The position numbers and the translations under genes were made by a program. A stretch of 64,000 nt of DNA from the NCBI RefSeq assembly GCF_013523125.1, contig NZ_JAAMQJ010000022.1:1-64000 (forward strand), written 5' to 3'. The notes beneath the pieces were generated by a model. The model had not been told where the DNA came from, did not search any database, and saw only the letters and a list, made by a program, of their open reading frames with translations. This DNA comes from Pseudomonas entomophila (GTDB lineage: Bacteria; Pseudomonadota; Gammaproteobacteria; Pseudomonadales; Pseudomonadaceae). Shown piece by piece: positions 48,504-60,000 of this stretch; position 1 is the first letter of the stretch, and each line of letters opens with the position of its first letter.

Positions 48504-50507
48504 TCAGCTGTACACGCGTCCCAGCACCTGGCGGTGACTTTCGAACTGATCCAGCACATCGCGCACGATCTGCTCGCTGTTGAAGCCCATCAGGTCGTAT
48601 TCCTGACTGCCATCGTGCAAGTAGACCTCGGCGCGGTAGAAGCGCTGGCGCACCTCCGGCTCCGCGTCGAACGGCACGTCGCCGACGGGGGCCTGGTAAC
48701 CGTCCAGGCTCACCTCGTACACGAACGGGTTCCCCTCGTCCATCATCACCCGCAGCCCCATCAAGGCACGGGACTGACCCAACCGGCTTTCGACCGTGTA
48801 GCCAAGAGCACCCAGCTGCGCGGCGGCCTCTTTCAGCGCTGGGCTGACATGCTTGTCCATGAAACGCTGCACCACCGCCTGCGTCGGCTGCAAGTCCAGC
48901 TGCGTGAGCCGTTCGCTGAAGCCGCGACGGCCACGGGCTGCCAGCTCGGCACGCTCCTGCTCGATCTGCACGTCCTGCTTCATGGCCTTGTACAGACCGA
49001 ACATGAACAGCACCAGGACCACCGAGAACGGCAGGCCGGCCAGGACCACCATAGTCTGCATCGCCTCGAAGTTGCCGGCGAACAGCAGGCCGATGGTGAC
49101 CAGGGTGATGACCGCCGACCAGAAGATCCGCAGCCAGTTGGGCGCGTCCTCGTCGACATGACCGCCCTTGCAGGACAGGTTGGCCATCATCACCGCGCCG
49201 GAGTCGGCCGGGGTGAGGAACAGCACGAAGCCGACGAACACCGCCACGCCCACGACGATGCGCGCGGCCGGGAAGTATTCCAGCAGGTGGTAGATCGACA
49301 TCGACGGCTGCTCGACCGCCGTCTTGCCCAGCTCAACGGCCCCCTGGTTGATCACCAAATCCAGCGCGGTGTTGCCGAAGATCGACAGCCAGGCCAGGGT
49401 GAAGCCCAGCGGGATCAGCAACACGCCCGCGACCAGTTCGCGCACGGTACGGCCTTTGGAGATCCGCGCGATGAACATGCCCACGAACGGGCCCCAGGAG
49501 ATCCACCAAGCCCAGTAGAACACGGTCCACAGGCCCAGCCAGCGCTCGGACTGGGCGCCGTCGGGCTGGTAGGCATAGAGATCGAAGGTCTTGAGTACGA
49601 AACCATTGAGGTAGTCGCCGATGTTCTGCACGAAGCCGTTGAGCAGGTGCAGGGTCTGGCCGCTCATCAGCACGAACAGCAGCAGGCCACTGAACAGCAC
49701 GATGTTCAGGTTGGACAGGCGGCGGATGCCGTTTTCCACGCCGGAGACCGCGGCGATGGTCGCCACGCCGCTCATGACCAGGATGACCACCAGCAGGTTG
49801 GTCTTGCTGTGGTCCATGCCGAACAGGTACTCCAGCCCCGAAGCCACCTGCATCGAGCCGATGCCCAGGTTGGTCACCAGGCCCAGCAAGGTCACGAACA
49901 TGCCGAAGATGTCCACGGCATGCCCTGCCCCGCCCTTGACCCAGCGTTCACCGAACAGCGGGAACAAGGCCGAGCGCAAGGCCAGGGGCTGGTTGTGACG
50001 ATAGGCGAAGTAGCCTACGGCCAGACCGACCAGGGCATAGATGGCCCAGCCGTGCAGCCCCCAGTGCAGGAACGTCAGTTGCAGCCCTTGACGTGCGGCC
50101 TCCAGGCTTCCCGGCGTGCCCTCCGGCGGGTTCAGGTAATGGTCCAGCGGCTCGGAGGCGCCGAAGTACAGCAGCGAGATACCGATGCCTGACGAAAACA
50201 GCATGCCGGCCCAGGCGCCATAGCTGAAGTCCGGGTGGTCGTCCTTGCCACCGAGCTTGAGCTTGCCAAAGTCGGAAAACGCCAGGGCGACGACGAACAT
50301 CAGGTAACCGCAGATCACCAGCATGTAGTACCAGCCGAACGAGCGGGTCAGCCAGGACTGGGCCACGCCCAGCAGGCGGCCTGCGGTGTCAGGTACGGCA
50401 ATCAACAGCACGGTCAGTGACAGGATCAGCAGCGCGGAGGTGTAGAACACCACGCTGTTTACCCGTACCCGCTCGGCGGGGGGTTTGGTAAGGGAGGCAG
50501 AACTCAT
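48504..50507 (-). CDS. betT: High-affinity choline transporter BetT (BCCT family)
   Basis: Proton-coupled choline uptake system of the betaine-choline-carnitine transporter family, 667 residues. Twelve membrane helices span about 18-500. The BCCT signature tryptophans are seen in FYWAWWISWGPFVGMFIARISKGRT. A long cytoplasmic C-terminus (about 510-667), typical of osmotically regulated BetT, ends in HRQVLGRVYS. It is divergent from betIBA, sharing a 418-base regulatory gap with the BetI operator, so it supplies the substrate of BetA and BetB. Confidence 0.95.
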   Translation of the reverse strand: MSSASLTKPPAERVRVNSVVFYTSALLILSLTVLLIAVPDTAGRLLGVAQSWLTRSFGWYYMLVICGYLMFVVALAFSDFGKLKLGGKDDHPDFSYGAWAGMLFSSGIGISLLYFGASEPLDHYLNPPEGTPGSLEAARQGLQLTFLHWGLHGWAIYALVGLAVGYFAYRHNQPLALRSALFPLFGERWVKGGAGHAVDIFGMFVTLLGLVTNLGIGSMQVASGLEYLFGMDHSKTNLLVVILVMSGVATIAAVSGVENGIRRLSNLNIVLFSGLLLFVLMSGQTLHLLNGFVQNIGDYLNGFVLKTFDLYAYQPDGAQSERWLGLWTVFYWAWWISWGPFVGMFIARISKGRTVRELVAGVLLIPLGFTLAWLSIFGNTALDLVINQGAVELGKTAVEQPSMSIYHLLEYFPAARIVVGVAVFVGFVLFLTPADSGAVMMANLSCKGGHVDEDAPNWLRIFWSAVITLVTIGLLFAGNFEAMQTMVVLAGLPFSVVLVLFMFGLYKAMKQDVQIEQERAELAARGRRGFSERLTQLDLQPTQAVVQRFMDKHVSPALKEAAAQLGALGYTVESRLGQSRALMGLRVMMDEGNPFVYEVSLDGYQAPVGDVPFDAEPEVRQRFYRAEVYLHDGSQEYDLMGFNSEQIVRDVLDQFESHRQVLGRVYS

Positions 50508-50835
50508 GGCACGAAAGCTCCGGGCAGGCGCAAGGGAAGGCTAACAGTCAGGGTCGAGCCATAGGTGCAATAGCCCCACAGCTTCACGTGTTATAAACAG
50601 GATCCGAAAATCGAGTGTCTGCGCTGTATCGCGTGATGCCTTGACCCTTCCCGGTACGCTCGGAACGTTTGTCGTGCGGTCGATGACCGTCTGGACGCGC
50701 TGTTCCGCTTGCTGCTCGGGCCTGTCAACGCCACGTATCACAAGGCTTGCACGATTTTCATCGCACTCATCTGGGCCGTCTTGGACGTCATTGACATCTG
50801 TCAATGGCACAAATTGTCGCAGAGCTTATTCTTTA

Positions 50836-50868
50836 TTGATTGAACGTTCAATCAAAACAAAATAGACT
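50836..50868 (+). promoter_or_regulatory. BetI operator overlapping the betIBA promoter
   Basis: TTGATTGAACGTTCAATCAA (50836-50855) is a perfect 20-bp palindrome, close to the known BetI box of enteric bacteria. Its centre contains TTGAAC (50840-50845), 17 bases before TAGACT (50863-50868), a plausible sigma-70 -35/-10 pair for betI. Repressor bound here would block the -35. The rest of the betT-betI gap (50508-50925) has no gene that I can see. Confidence 0.88.
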
Positions 50869-50925
50869 GGTCTTCGTCGAGATAGCGGCTTGCCGCCCGC
50901 TCGCAGGCCTGAGGAGAAGTACGAG

Positions 50926-51591
50926 ATGCCCAAGGTCGGTATGCAATCCATTCGTCGTCAGCAATTGATCGACGCCACCTTGATGGCGGTGGATCAGGTC
51001 GGCATGGGAGATGCCAGCATTGCGTTGATCGCCCGCCTGGCCGGCGTGTCGAACGGCATCATCAGTCACTACTTTCGGGACAAGAACGGCCTGATCGAAG
51101 CGACCATGCGCCACATCCTGAGCATGCTCAACGAGGGCGTCGCGCAGCGGCGTCGGGCCCTGACGGACGACAGCCCGCGCGCGCACCTGAAGGTGATCAT
51201 CGAAGGCAACTTCGACGCCAGCCAGGTCAACGGACCGGCCATGAAGACCTGGCTGGCCTTCTGGGCCTCGAGCATGCACCAGCCGACCTTGCATCGGCTG
51301 CAGCGCGTCAACGACCACCGCTTGTACTCGAACCTGTGCTGCCAGTTCCGCCGTGTGCTGCCCCTGGATCAGGCACGTGTCGCAGCCCGCGGCCTGGCAG
51401 CGCTGATCGACGGCTTGTGGCTGCGCGGTGCGCTGTCGGGCGACTCGTTCGACACCGATCAGGCAGTACGCATCGCTTATCAATACATGGATCTACAACT
51501 GGCTACCCAGCAGGACTCGGGGCAAACGACCCTAGCGGCTGGAGCACCGCGCGACGTGAACGCCACATGGGCGTGCGCGCGACGCGGCTAG
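50926..51591 (+). CDS. betI: Choline-responsive repressor BetI (TetR family)
   Basis: Represses the bet genes until choline is present. It has 221 residues. The start [19 protein letters not shown] has GAGGAG upstream. The TetR helix-turn-helix is [31 protein letters not shown]. The BetI C-terminal domain ([34 protein letters not shown]) is complete. Usual Pseudomonas BetI ends soon after YMDLQLA at about 197; here about 24 extra residues follow (ending WACARRG), which look like translated intergenic sequence after loss of the normal stop. Confidence 0.94.
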   Translation: MPKVGMQSIRRQQLIDATLMAVDQVGMGDASIALIARLAGVSNGIISHYFRDKNGLIEATMRHILSMLNEGVAQRRRALTDDSPRAHLKVIIEGNFDASQVNGPAMKTWLAFWASSMHQPTLHRLQRVNDHRLYSNLCCQFRRVLPLDQARVAARGLAALIDGLWLRGALSGDSFDTDQAVRIAYQYMDLQLATQQDSGQTTLAAGAPRDVNATWACARRG

Positions 51592-51621
51592 TCATCACCC
51601 CATTGCACTTGCGAGGACACT

Positions 51622-53094
51622 ATGGCCCGTTTCGGAACGCAAAAACTCTACATCGACGGCGGTTACGTCGACGCCAGCACCGATGCCACCTTCGAAGCCA
51701 TCAACCCGGCCACGGGCGAAGTGCTCGCCCACGTGCAGCGGGCCAACGAAGCTGACGTCGAGCGTGCGGTCGAAAGCGCCGAGCGCGGCCAGAAGGTCTG
51801 GGCGGCAATGACCGCCATGCAGCGTTCGCGCATCCTGCGCCGGGCCGTCGACCTCCTGCGCGAGCGCAACGACGAGCTGGCCCTGCTGGAAACCCTCGAC
51901 ACCGGCAAGTCCTACTCGGAAACCCGCTACGTCGACATCGTCACCGGCGCCGATGTGCTCGAGTACTACGCAGGCCTGGTGCCGGCCATCGAAGGCGAGC
52001 AGATCCCCCTGCGTGACAGCTCGTTCGTCTACACCCGCCGCGAGCCGCTGGGCGTGACCGCCGGCATTGGTGCCTGGAACTACCCGATCCAGATCGCCCT
52101 GTGGAAGTCCGCACCGGCCCTGGCCGCCGGCAACGCGATGATCTTCAAGCCGAGCGAAGTCACCTCGCTGACCACCCTCAAGCTGGCCGAGATCTATACC
52201 GAAGCCGGCCTGCCGGCTGGCGTGTTCAACGTCCTGACCGGTAGCGGTCGCGACGTGGGCGGCCTGCTGACCGAGCACCCGCGCATCGAGAAGATCTCCT
52301 TCACCGGCGGCACCACCACCGGCAAGAAGGTCATGGCCAGCGCCTCGAGCTCCTCGCTCAAGGAAGTCACCATGGAACTGGGCGGCAAGTCGCCGCTGAT
52401 CGTCTGTGCAGACGCCGACCTGGATCGCGCCGCCGACATCGCGATGATGGCCAACTTCTACAGCTCCGGTCAGGTCTGCACCAACGGCACCCGCGTGTTC
52501 GTACCGGCGTCGCTCAAGGAGGCCTTCGAGGCCAAGATCCTCGAACGCGTGGCGCGGATCCGCGTCGGCAACCCGGAGGACGAGAACACCAACTTCGGCC
52601 CGCTGGTCAGCTTCGCCCACATGGAAAGCGTGCTGGGCTACATCGCCAAGGGCAAGGAGCAAGGGGCCCGCCTGCTGTGCGGCGGCGAGCGTCTGCAAGA
52701 GGGCGACCTGGCCAAGGGCGCGTTCGTGGCGCCGACCGTGTTCACCGACTGCCGCGACGACATGACCATCGTCCAGGAAGAGATCTTCGGCCCGGTCATG
52801 AGCATCCTCAGCTACGAGACCGAAGACGAAGTCATCCGCCGCGCCAACGACACCGACTACGGCCTGGCCGCCGGTGTCTGCACCCAGGATCTGAGCCGCG
52901 CCCACCGCATCATCCACAAGCTCGAAGCGGGCATCTGCTGGATCAACGCCTGGGGCGAATCGCCGGCCGAAATGCCGGTCGGTGGCTACAAGCAGTCCGG
53001 TGTCGGCCGCGAGAACGGCATCAGCTCCCTGGCCCAGTACACCCGCATCAAGTCGGTGCAGGTCGAGCTGGGCGACTACGCGTCGGTGTTCTGA
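51622..53094 (+). CDS. betB: Betaine aldehyde dehydrogenase
   Basis: NAD(P)-dependent oxidation of betaine aldehyde to glycine betaine, an osmoprotectant and nitrogen source. It has 490 residues. The catalytic nucleophile is Cys286 ([10 protein letters not shown]) and the general base Glu252 (MELGGKSP), the same numbering as the studied P. aeruginosa enzyme. The NAD-binding [11 protein letters not shown] motif precedes them. It lies 30 bases after betI and 152 bases before betA. Confidence 0.97.
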   Translation: MARFGTQKLYIDGGYVDASTDATFEAINPATGEVLAHVQRANEADVERAVESAERGQKVWAAMTAMQRSRILRRAVDLLRERNDELALLETLDTGKSYSETRYVDIVTGADVLEYYAGLVPAIEGEQIPLRDSSFVYTRREPLGVTAGIGAWNYPIQIALWKSAPALAAGNAMIFKPSEVTSLTTLKLAEIYTEAGLPAGVFNVLTGSGRDVGGLLTEHPRIEKISFTGGTTTGKKVMASASSSSLKEVTMELGGKSPLIVCADADLDRAADIAMMANFYSSGQVCTNGTRVFVPASLKEAFEAKILERVARIRVGNPEDENTNFGPLVSFAHMESVLGYIAKGKEQGARLLCGGERLQEGDLAKGAFVAPTVFTDCRDDMTIVQEEIFGPVMSILSYETEDEVIRRANDTDYGLAAGVCTQDLSRAHRIIHKLEAGICWINAWGESPAEMPVGGYKQSGVGRENGISSLAQYTRIKSVQVELGDYASVF

Positions 53095-53112
53095 GCGATC
53101 GCTGCCTGCGGC

Positions 53113-53229
53113 TAGCTACAAGCTGCAAGCCAGGGTTGGCGGCCTTCTCGCCGACCCTGACGGCCCCATTCATTCGCGAGTGTCGCGCAGCTGCCTTGCT
53201 TGCAGCTCGACGCTGGACACTTGCCGCTC
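53113..53229. repeat. Degenerate CTTGNNN repeats with inverted arms in the betB-betA gap
   Basis: AGCTGCAAGC (53121-53130) and its exact inverse GCTTGCAGCT (53198-53207) flank 67 bases. Nearby units include CTTGCAG and CTTGCCG. A decayed form of the heptamer family, placed inside the betIBA transcript. Confidence 0.6.
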
Positions 53230-53246
53230 CCTTTCGGAGAAACGTC

Positions 53247-54944
53247 ATGGAATATGATTACATCATCGTCGGTGCCGGCTCGGCCGGTAACACCCTCGCC
53301 ACGCGCTTGACCGAAGACGCCGGTACCACCGTGCTGCTGCTCGAGGCAGGCGGCCCGGACTACCGCTTCGACTTCCGCACACAGATGCCGGCCGCCCTGG
53401 CCTTCCCGCTGCAGGGTCGCCGCTACAACTGGGCCTACGAGACCGATCCCGAGCCGCACATGGACAACCGCCGCATGGAGTGTGGTCGCGGCAAGGGCCT
53501 GGGTGGCTCGTCGCTGATCAACGGCATGTGCTACATCCGCGGCAACGCCATGGACTTCGACGGCTGGGCCAAGCTGCCAGGCCTGGAAGACTGGACCTAC
53601 CTCGACTGCCTGCCGTACTTCCGCAAGGCCGAGACCCGCGACATCGGCCCGAACGACTACCACGGTGGCGACGGTCCGCTCAGCGTGACCACGCCCAAGG
53701 CCGGCAACAACCCGTTGTTCAACGCCATGGTCGAAGCCGGTGTGCAGGCGGGCTACCCCCGTACCGACGACCTCAACGGCTACCAGCAGGAAGGTTTCGG
53801 GCCGATGGACCGTTCGGTGACCAAGAACGGCCGCCGCTCCAGCACCGCGCGCGGTTACCTGGACCAGGCCAAGAAGCGTCCGAACCTGACCATCGTCACG
53901 CACGCGTTGAGCGACCGCGTCCTGTTCGACGGCAAGCGTGCCATCGGTGTGTCCTACCTGGTCGGCGACAGCGAAGAACGCATCGAGGCCCGCGCCCGCA
54001 AGGAAGTGATCGTCAGCTCCGGCGCCATCGCTTCGCCGCAGTTGCTGCAACGCTCCGGCGTCGGTCCACGTGCACTGCTCGAAAGCCTCGACATCCCGGT
54101 CGTGCACGACCTGCCGGGTGTGGGCGAGAACCTGCAGGACCACCTCGAGCTGTACCTGCAGTACGCCTGCACCCAGCCGGTGTCGCTGTACCCGTCGCTG
54201 CTGTGGTGGAACCAGCCGGCCATTGGCGCCGAATGGCTGTTCAACGGCACCGGCATCGGCGCCAGCAACCAGTTCGAGGCAGGCGGGTTCATTCGCAGCC
54301 GTCCTGAATTCGAATGGCCGAACATCCAGTACCACTTCCTGCCCGTGGCCATCAACTACAACGGCAGCAAGGGCGTCCAGGAGCATGGCTTCCAGGCGCA
54401 CATGGGCTCGATGCGCTCGCCGAGCCGCGGTCGCGTGCACGTCAAGTCCAAAGACCCGCGCCAGCACCCGAGCATCCTGTTCAACTACATGGCCACCGAG
54501 CAGGACTGGCAGGAATTCCGCGACGGTATTCGTCTGACCCGCGAGATCATGGCCCAGCCGGCGCTCGACCAGTACCGCGGTCGCGAGATCAGCCCGGGTG
54601 AGCACGTGCAGACGGACGAAGAACTGGACAAGTTCATCCGCGAACATGCCGAAACCGCCTATCACCCGTCCTGCTCGTGCAAGATGGGCGATGCCGACGA
54701 CGACATGGCCGTGGTCGACGGCCAGGGCCGCGTGCATGGCATGCAGGGCCTGCGCGTGGTGGATGCCTCGATCATGCCGATCATCATCACCGGCAACCTC
54801 AACGCGACCACCATCATGATCGCCGAGAAGATCGCCGACCGCATTCGCAACCGCGCACCGCTGCCCCGCAGCACGGCCAAGTACTACGTGGCCGACGGCG
54901 CACCGGTGAAGGGCAAGGCGATGCGCGAGGTCGCGCAGGGCTGA
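53247..54944 (+). CDS. betA: Choline dehydrogenase
   Basis: FAD-dependent membrane-associated oxidase/dehydrogenase of the GMC family, converting choline to betaine aldehyde. It has 565 residues. The start [18 protein letters not shown] has CGGAG upstream, and the FAD dinucleotide fold is at residues 5-18. Other GMC signatures are [20 protein letters not shown] and [18 protein letters not shown]. The active-site histidine is His473 in [12 protein letters not shown]. An open frame continuing upstream overlaps betB in another frame and is not the gene start. Confidence 0.97.
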   Translation: MEYDYIIVGAGSAGNTLATRLTEDAGTTVLLLEAGGPDYRFDFRTQMPAALAFPLQGRRYNWAYETDPEPHMDNRRMECGRGKGLGGSSLINGMCYIRGNAMDFDGWAKLPGLEDWTYLDCLPYFRKAETRDIGPNDYHGGDGPLSVTTPKAGNNPLFNAMVEAGVQAGYPRTDDLNGYQQEGFGPMDRSVTKNGRRSSTARGYLDQAKKRPNLTIVTHALSDRVLFDGKRAIGVSYLVGDSEERIEARARKEVIVSSGAIASPQLLQRSGVGPRALLESLDIPVVHDLPGVGENLQDHLELYLQYACTQPVSLYPSLLWWNQPAIGAEWLFNGTGIGASNQFEAGGFIRSRPEFEWPNIQYHFLPVAINYNGSKGVQEHGFQAHMGSMRSPSRGRVHVKSKDPRQHPSILFNYMATEQDWQEFRDGIRLTREIMAQPALDQYRGREISPGEHVQTDEELDKFIREHAETAYHPSCSCKMGDADDDMAVVDGQGRVHGMQGLRVVDASIMPIIITGNLNATTIMIAEKIADRIRNRAPLPRSTAKYYVADGAPVKGKAMREVAQG

Positions 54945-54956
54945 GCACGCCTGTGG

Positions 54957-54983
54957 ATCGAGGGCGCTAGCAGGCGCCTCGAT
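54957..54983 (+). terminator. Hairpin downstream of betIBA, probable terminator
   Basis: GATCGAG-GGCGC and GCGC-CTCGATC form a 11-bp stem with one bulged G around a short loop, 12 bases past the betA stop. The tail (CGTCTTGCC) is only weakly T-rich. Confidence 0.45.
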
Positions 54984-55012
54984 CCGTCTTGCCGGCCAGA
55001 TGCCGCACCCCT

Positions 55013-55075
55013 CTACAAGACTTCGGCAGCCTGCATGAAGTCTTGTAGGCTGGCTTACCAGCGACAACGGCCGAT
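55013..55075. repeat. 12-bp inverted repeat fused to a degenerate REP
   Basis: CTACAAGACTTC (55013-55024), a 12-base loop and GAAGTCTTGTAG (55037-55048), a perfect 12-bp stem. The right arm runs directly into GGCTGGCTTACCAGCGACAA, a decayed REP (compare GAGCTGGCTTGCCAGCGAT at 21974). No gene is visible in the 309-base betA-nhaP2 gap. Confidence 0.7.
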
Positions 55076-55119
55076 CGGCCAACCCCGGCCTTCGCCAACA
55101 CGCGATGACGCCTGCCTTT

Positions 55120-55147
55120 CTTGCAGCTTGCCCCCTGCAGCTCGTTG
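55120..55147 (+). repeat. Degenerate CTTGNNN heptamer array
   Basis: CTTGCAG, CTTGCCC, CCTGCAG and CTCGTTG in 7-base register. A decayed member of the heptamer family, about 110 bases upstream of nhaP2. Confidence 0.55.
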
Positions 55148-55253
55148 CCCCCGCCCCTTACACCTCATCAATTCATCAGGTTAGAATCGATTGGTACACG
55201 ACCTGCTTGTCAATCAGGTCTTTCCCGTCAACACCTGCACGGAGTACCTGCAT

Positions 55254-56996
55254 TTGGATGCGAGCACCATCAACAGCCTGTTCTTGATCGGCGCTTTGCT
55301 GGTGAGTGCAAGTATCCTGGTCAGCTCCCTGTCGTCGCGACTGGGCATCCCGATCCTGGTGATCATCCTGGCGGTCGGCATGGTCGCCGGCGTGGACGGT
55401 GGCGGCATCATCTTCAACAACTATTCGACCGCCTACCTGGTGGGCAACCTGGCGCTGGCGGTGATCCTGCTCGACGGCGGCCTGCGTACTCGGGTGGCGA
55501 GCTTTCGCGTGGCCTTGTGGCCGGCGTTGTCGCTGGCCACGGTCGGGGTGCTCATCACCACCGGCCTGACCGGCATGGCGGCGGCCTGGCTGTTCGACCT
55601 CAGCCTGATCCAGGGCCTGCTGATCGGCGCCATCGTCGGCTCCACCGATGCCGCTGCGGTCTTTTCGCTGCTCGGCGGCAAGGGCCTCAACGAACGGGTC
55701 ACGGCGACCCTGGAGATCGAATCGGGCAGCAACGACCCGATGGCGGTATTCCTGACCGTGACCCTGATCGAGATGATCGCCAGCCACCAGACCGGCCTGC
55801 ACTGGAGCCTGCTGACGCACCTGATCCGCGAATTCGGGATCGGCGGCCTGCTGGGTCTGGGCGGTGGCTGGCTGATGCTGCAACTGGTCAACCGCATTCA
55901 CCTGGGCAGCGCCCTGTATCCGATCCTGGTGATCGCCGGCGGCCTGGTCGTGTTCGCGCTGACCAATGCCCTGCACGGCAGCGGCTTCCTGGCCGTCTAC
56001 CTGTGCGGGCTGGTGCTGGGCAACCGCCCCATCCGCAGCCGCCACGGTATCCTGCACATGCTCGACGGCATGGCCTGGCTGGCGCAGATCGGCATGTTCC
56101 TGGTCCTCGGCCTGCTGGTCACGCCTCACGACCTGTTGCCCATCGCCCTGCCGGCACTGGGCCTGGCGTTGTGGATGATCCTCTTCGCCCGCCCGCTCTC
56201 GGTGGCGGTCGCGCTGCTGCCGTTCAAGGCCTTCCATGGCCGCGAGAAAGGGTTCATCTCCTGGGTCGGGCTGCGGGGCGCGGTGCCGATCATCCTGGCG
56301 GTCTTCCCGTTGATGGCCGGGTTGCCGGATGCCCAGCTGTTCTTCAACCTGGCCTTCTTCATCGTGCTGGTGTCGTTGCTGGTGCAGGGCACCAGCCTGC
56401 CGTGGATGGCCAAGCTGCTCAAGGTGACCGTACCGCCGGACCCGGCGCCGATCTCGCGCTCGGCGCTGGAAGTGAACATCACCAGCGAGTGGGAACTGTT
56501 CGTCTACCGGCTGGGTGCCGAAAAATGGTGCATCGGTGCGGCGTTGCGCGAACTGAAGATGCCTGAGGGTACCCGCATCGCGGCGCTGTTCCGTGGCGAG
56601 CAATTGCTGCACCCCTCGGGCAGCACGGTGCTGCAGGTCGACGACCTGCTGTGCGTGATCGGTCATGAACATCACCTGCCGGCACTGGGCAAGCTGTTCA
56701 GCAAGCCCCCTCAACGTGGGCAGGACCTGCGCTTCTTCGGCGACTTCGTGCTCGAAGGCGATGCCGAGCTGGCCGCCGTGGCGGCGCTGTACGGCCTCCA
56801 ACTCGACGCCCAGGATCCACAGATGCCCTTGGCGCAGTTCATCCGACAGAAGGTCGGGGGCGCGCCCGTGGTGGGCGACCAGATCGAATGGGCCGGCACG
56901 TTGTGGACCGTGGCCGCCATGGAGGGGAACAAGATCCTCAAGGTGGGCGTCAAATTCCCCGAAGGCGCTCGACCGACCCCCGGTCTGTTCCTCTAG
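55254..56996 (+). CDS. nhaP2: K+/H+ antiporter NhaP2 (CPA1 family)
   Basis: Inner-membrane potassium/proton antiporter protecting against K+ overload at low osmolarity. It is 580 residues from TTG at 55254, which has CGGAG nine bases upstream and gives the conserved (M)[15 protein letters not shown]; an earlier TTG (55191) adds an unconserved leader. About 13 membrane helices occupy residues 5-390, with the ion-binding core in [12 protein letters not shown] and [12 protein letters not shown] cytoplasmic RCK_C-like domain (about 405-490) and a CorC/HlyC-type domain (about 500-575) follow. Confidence 0.93.
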   Translation: MDASTINSLFLIGALLVSASILVSSLSSRLGIPILVIILAVGMVAGVDGGGIIFNNYSTAYLVGNLALAVILLDGGLRTRVASFRVALWPALSLATVGVLITTGLTGMAAAWLFDLSLIQGLLIGAIVGSTDAAAVFSLLGGKGLNERVTATLEIESGSNDPMAVFLTVTLIEMIASHQTGLHWSLLTHLIREFGIGGLLGLGGGWLMLQLVNRIHLGSALYPILVIAGGLVVFALTNALHGSGFLAVYLCGLVLGNRPIRSRHGILHMLDGMAWLAQIGMFLVLGLLVTPHDLLPIALPALGLALWMILFARPLSVAVALLPFKAFHGREKGFISWVGLRGAVPIILAVFPLMAGLPDAQLFFNLAFFIVLVSLLVQGTSLPWMAKLLKVTVPPDPAPISRSALEVNITSEWELFVYRLGAEKWCIGAALRELKMPEGTRIAALFRGEQLLHPSGSTVLQVDDLLCVIGHEHHLPALGKLFSKPPQRGQDLRFFGDFVLEGDAELAAVAALYGLQLDAQDPQMPLAQFIRQKVGGAPVVGDQIEWAGTLWTVAAMEGNKILKVGVKFPEGARPTPGLFL

Positions 56997-57031
56997 AATC
57001 CCTCTCCGCCCCGCTCTGCAAGATCCTGACT

Positions 57032-60000
57032 ATGTCCCTGCGCGCAGTTCTCCGCGCAGCCCTCCTGGGGCTGTGCGTTTCCCTTCCGGCCGTCGGCCTG
57101 ACCGCCGAGGCGCTCACCGCCCAAGGCGTCCAGGGCAGCCTGGACAAGATCGCCGAGCGCAAGCTGCCTGAGGCCGACCAGAAGGCCTTGCAGCAGGTGC
57201 TCGAACAGACCCTGACGCTGCTGGCCAACCAGCAGGACAGCGAGGACAAGCTCGCCGCACTCAAACAGCAGCTCGACCAGGCCCCCAGCGAGATCCGTGA
57301 CAGCCAGCAGGCGCTGATCAAGCTCAAGCAGAGCCCGAACGTGGCAGTGGCCGAGCGCTACGCCAACGCCAGCGTGCCCCAGCTCGAACAGATGCTGGCC
57401 GAGCGCAGCACCCAGCAGGGCGATCTGCAGAAAGCGCTGTCGGAAGCCAACAGCCTGATCATCAACTCGCAGACCCGCCCCGAGCGCGCCCAGGCCGAGA
57501 TCAGCAGCAACCAGACCCGCGTCCAGCAGATCAACAGCAGCCTCAAGTCGGGCAAGGACAACGGCAAGGCGCTCAACGCCGACCAGCGCAACCAGCTCAA
57601 TGCCGAGCTGGCCTCGCTCAATGCCCTGACCTTGCTGCGCCGCCAGGAGCTGGCCGGCAACAGCCTGCTGCAAGACCTGGGCAACGCCCGGCACGACCTG
57701 CTGATCGAGCGCGCCACGCGCCTGGAGCAGGAAATCCAGGACTTGCAGTCACTGATCAATGCCAAGCGCCTGGCGCAGTCGCAACAGACCGTCACCCAAC
57801 AGTCGATCGAAGCGCAGAAGGCCGGCGGCAGTACACTGCTGGCCACTGAAAGCGCCGCCAACCTGCGCCTGTCCGACTACCTGCTCAAGAGCACCGACCG
57901 CCTCAACGAGCTGACCCAACAGAACCTGCAGACCAAGCAGCAACTGGACGTGCTGACCCAGGCCGACCAGGCGCTCGACGAACAGATCAACGTGCTCAAG
58001 GGCAGCCTGTTGCTGTCGAAGATCCTCTACAAGCAGAAGCAGGCACTGCCGCACCTCAAGCTCGACCGCGACCTGGCCGACCAGATCGCCGACATCCGCC
58101 TGTACCAGTTCGAGGTCAACCAGCAACGTGAGCAGATGAGCACGCCCGGCAGCTACGTCGAGCGCCTGCTGACCGGGCAACCGGAAGAAGAGGTCACGCC
58201 GGCCCTGCGCAAGGCACTGCTGGAGGTCGCCATCACCCGCAGCGACCTGCTCGAACGGCTGAACCGCGAACTCAGTGCCTTGCTCAACGAGTCGATCACC
58301 CTGCAGCTGAACCAGAAGCAGTTGCTCAGTACGGCCCAGGGGCTGCGCACCACCCTCGACGAGCAGATGTTCTGGATCCCCAGCAATAAACCGCTGGACT
58401 GGGAATGGCTGCGCTACGTGCCGGAACGCTTCGTCGACCAAGTCGCCAGCCTGCCGTGGGCGTCCGGGTTCAAGGAGCTGTCAGACGGCCTGACCCAGCG
58501 ACCGCTGCTGTTCCTGCCGCTGCTGGTGCTGATCGCGGCGCTGCTGTGGCGGCGTACCTACCTGTACGAACGCCTGAACGCCGTGCACCAGGACATCGGT
58601 CACTTCAAGCGCGATAGCCAGTGGCATACGCCCCAGGCGATCCTGATCAACATCCTGCTGGCACTGCCCGTCGCGCTCGGCCTGGCCTTGTGCGGCTATG
58701 CCCTGCAGATCGACGCGCGCGGACAGAACGCCAACCTGGGCGCGGCGCTCTGGCAACTGGCCCAGGCCTGGCTGGTGTTCTACACCGCCTACCGTATCCT
58801 CTCGCCAGGTGGCGTGGCCGAGGTGCATTTCCGCTGGTACAAGCCCCAGGTCGAATTCCTGCGCGGCTGGGTACGCCGGCTGGGCACGGTGGTGCTGGCC
58901 CTGGTCGGCGTCGTGGCGGTGGCCGAACACCAGCCGTCGGCGCTGGCCGAGGACGTGCTGGGCATCGGCGTGGTGCTGGCCTGCTACGCGCTGATGGCCT
59001 GGCTGCTCAGCCGCCTGCTGCTCAGCAGCCCGGCGCACCGTGACGCCTCGCTGTTCCGCAAGGCCGTGGGCGTCGCCTTCACGGCGTTGCCGATCGCGCT
59101 GTTCGTGGCGGTGTGCTTCGGCTACTACTACACCGCGCTCAAGCTGACCGACCGGCTCATCTACACGCTCTACCTGCTGCTGTTCTGGCTGGTCATCGAA
59201 GCCGCCTTCGTGCGTGGCCTGGGCGTGGCGGCGCGGCGCCTGGCCTACCAGCGCGCCCTGAGCAAGCGCCAGGCGGCCAAGGACAGCCAGGAAGGCGAGA
59301 TCATCAGCGAAGAGCCCAAGCTGGACATCGAGCAGGTCAACCAGCAGTCGCTGCGCCTGATCCGCCTGGCCCTGCTGGGCGGCTTCATCGGGGGCCTGTA
59401 CTGGGTCTGGTCGGACCTGATCACGGTGTTCTCCTACCTCAACAACATCACGCTCTACGAGTACACCAGCGGCACCGGCGCGACCGCCAGCATGGTGCCG
59501 ATCAGCCTGGGCGACCTGCTCAGCGCGATGGTCATCGTCGGCATCACTTTCGCCCTGGCCGGCAACCTGCCCGGCCTGCTCGAAGTGCTGGTGCTGTCGC
59601 GGCTCAACCTGGCCCAGGGCAGCGCCTACGCCACCACCACCCTGCTGTCCTACGCCATCGCCGGCATCGGCTTCGTCAGCACCCTGTCGACCCTCGGCCT
59701 GAGCTGGGACAAGCTGCAATGGCTGGTGGCGGCCTTGTCCCTGGGCCTGGGTTTCGGCATGCAGGAGATCTTCGCCAACTTCATCTCCGGGATCATGATC
59801 CTGTTCGAACGCCCGGCGCGCATCGGCGACACCATCACCATCGGCAACCTGTCGGGCACGGTCAGCAAGATCCGCATCCGCGCCACCACCATCACCGATT
59901 TCGACCGCAAGGACATCATCGTCCCGAACAAGACCTTCATCACCGGGCAACTGATCAACTGGTCGCTGACCGACACCATCACCCGCGTCACGCTCAAGCT

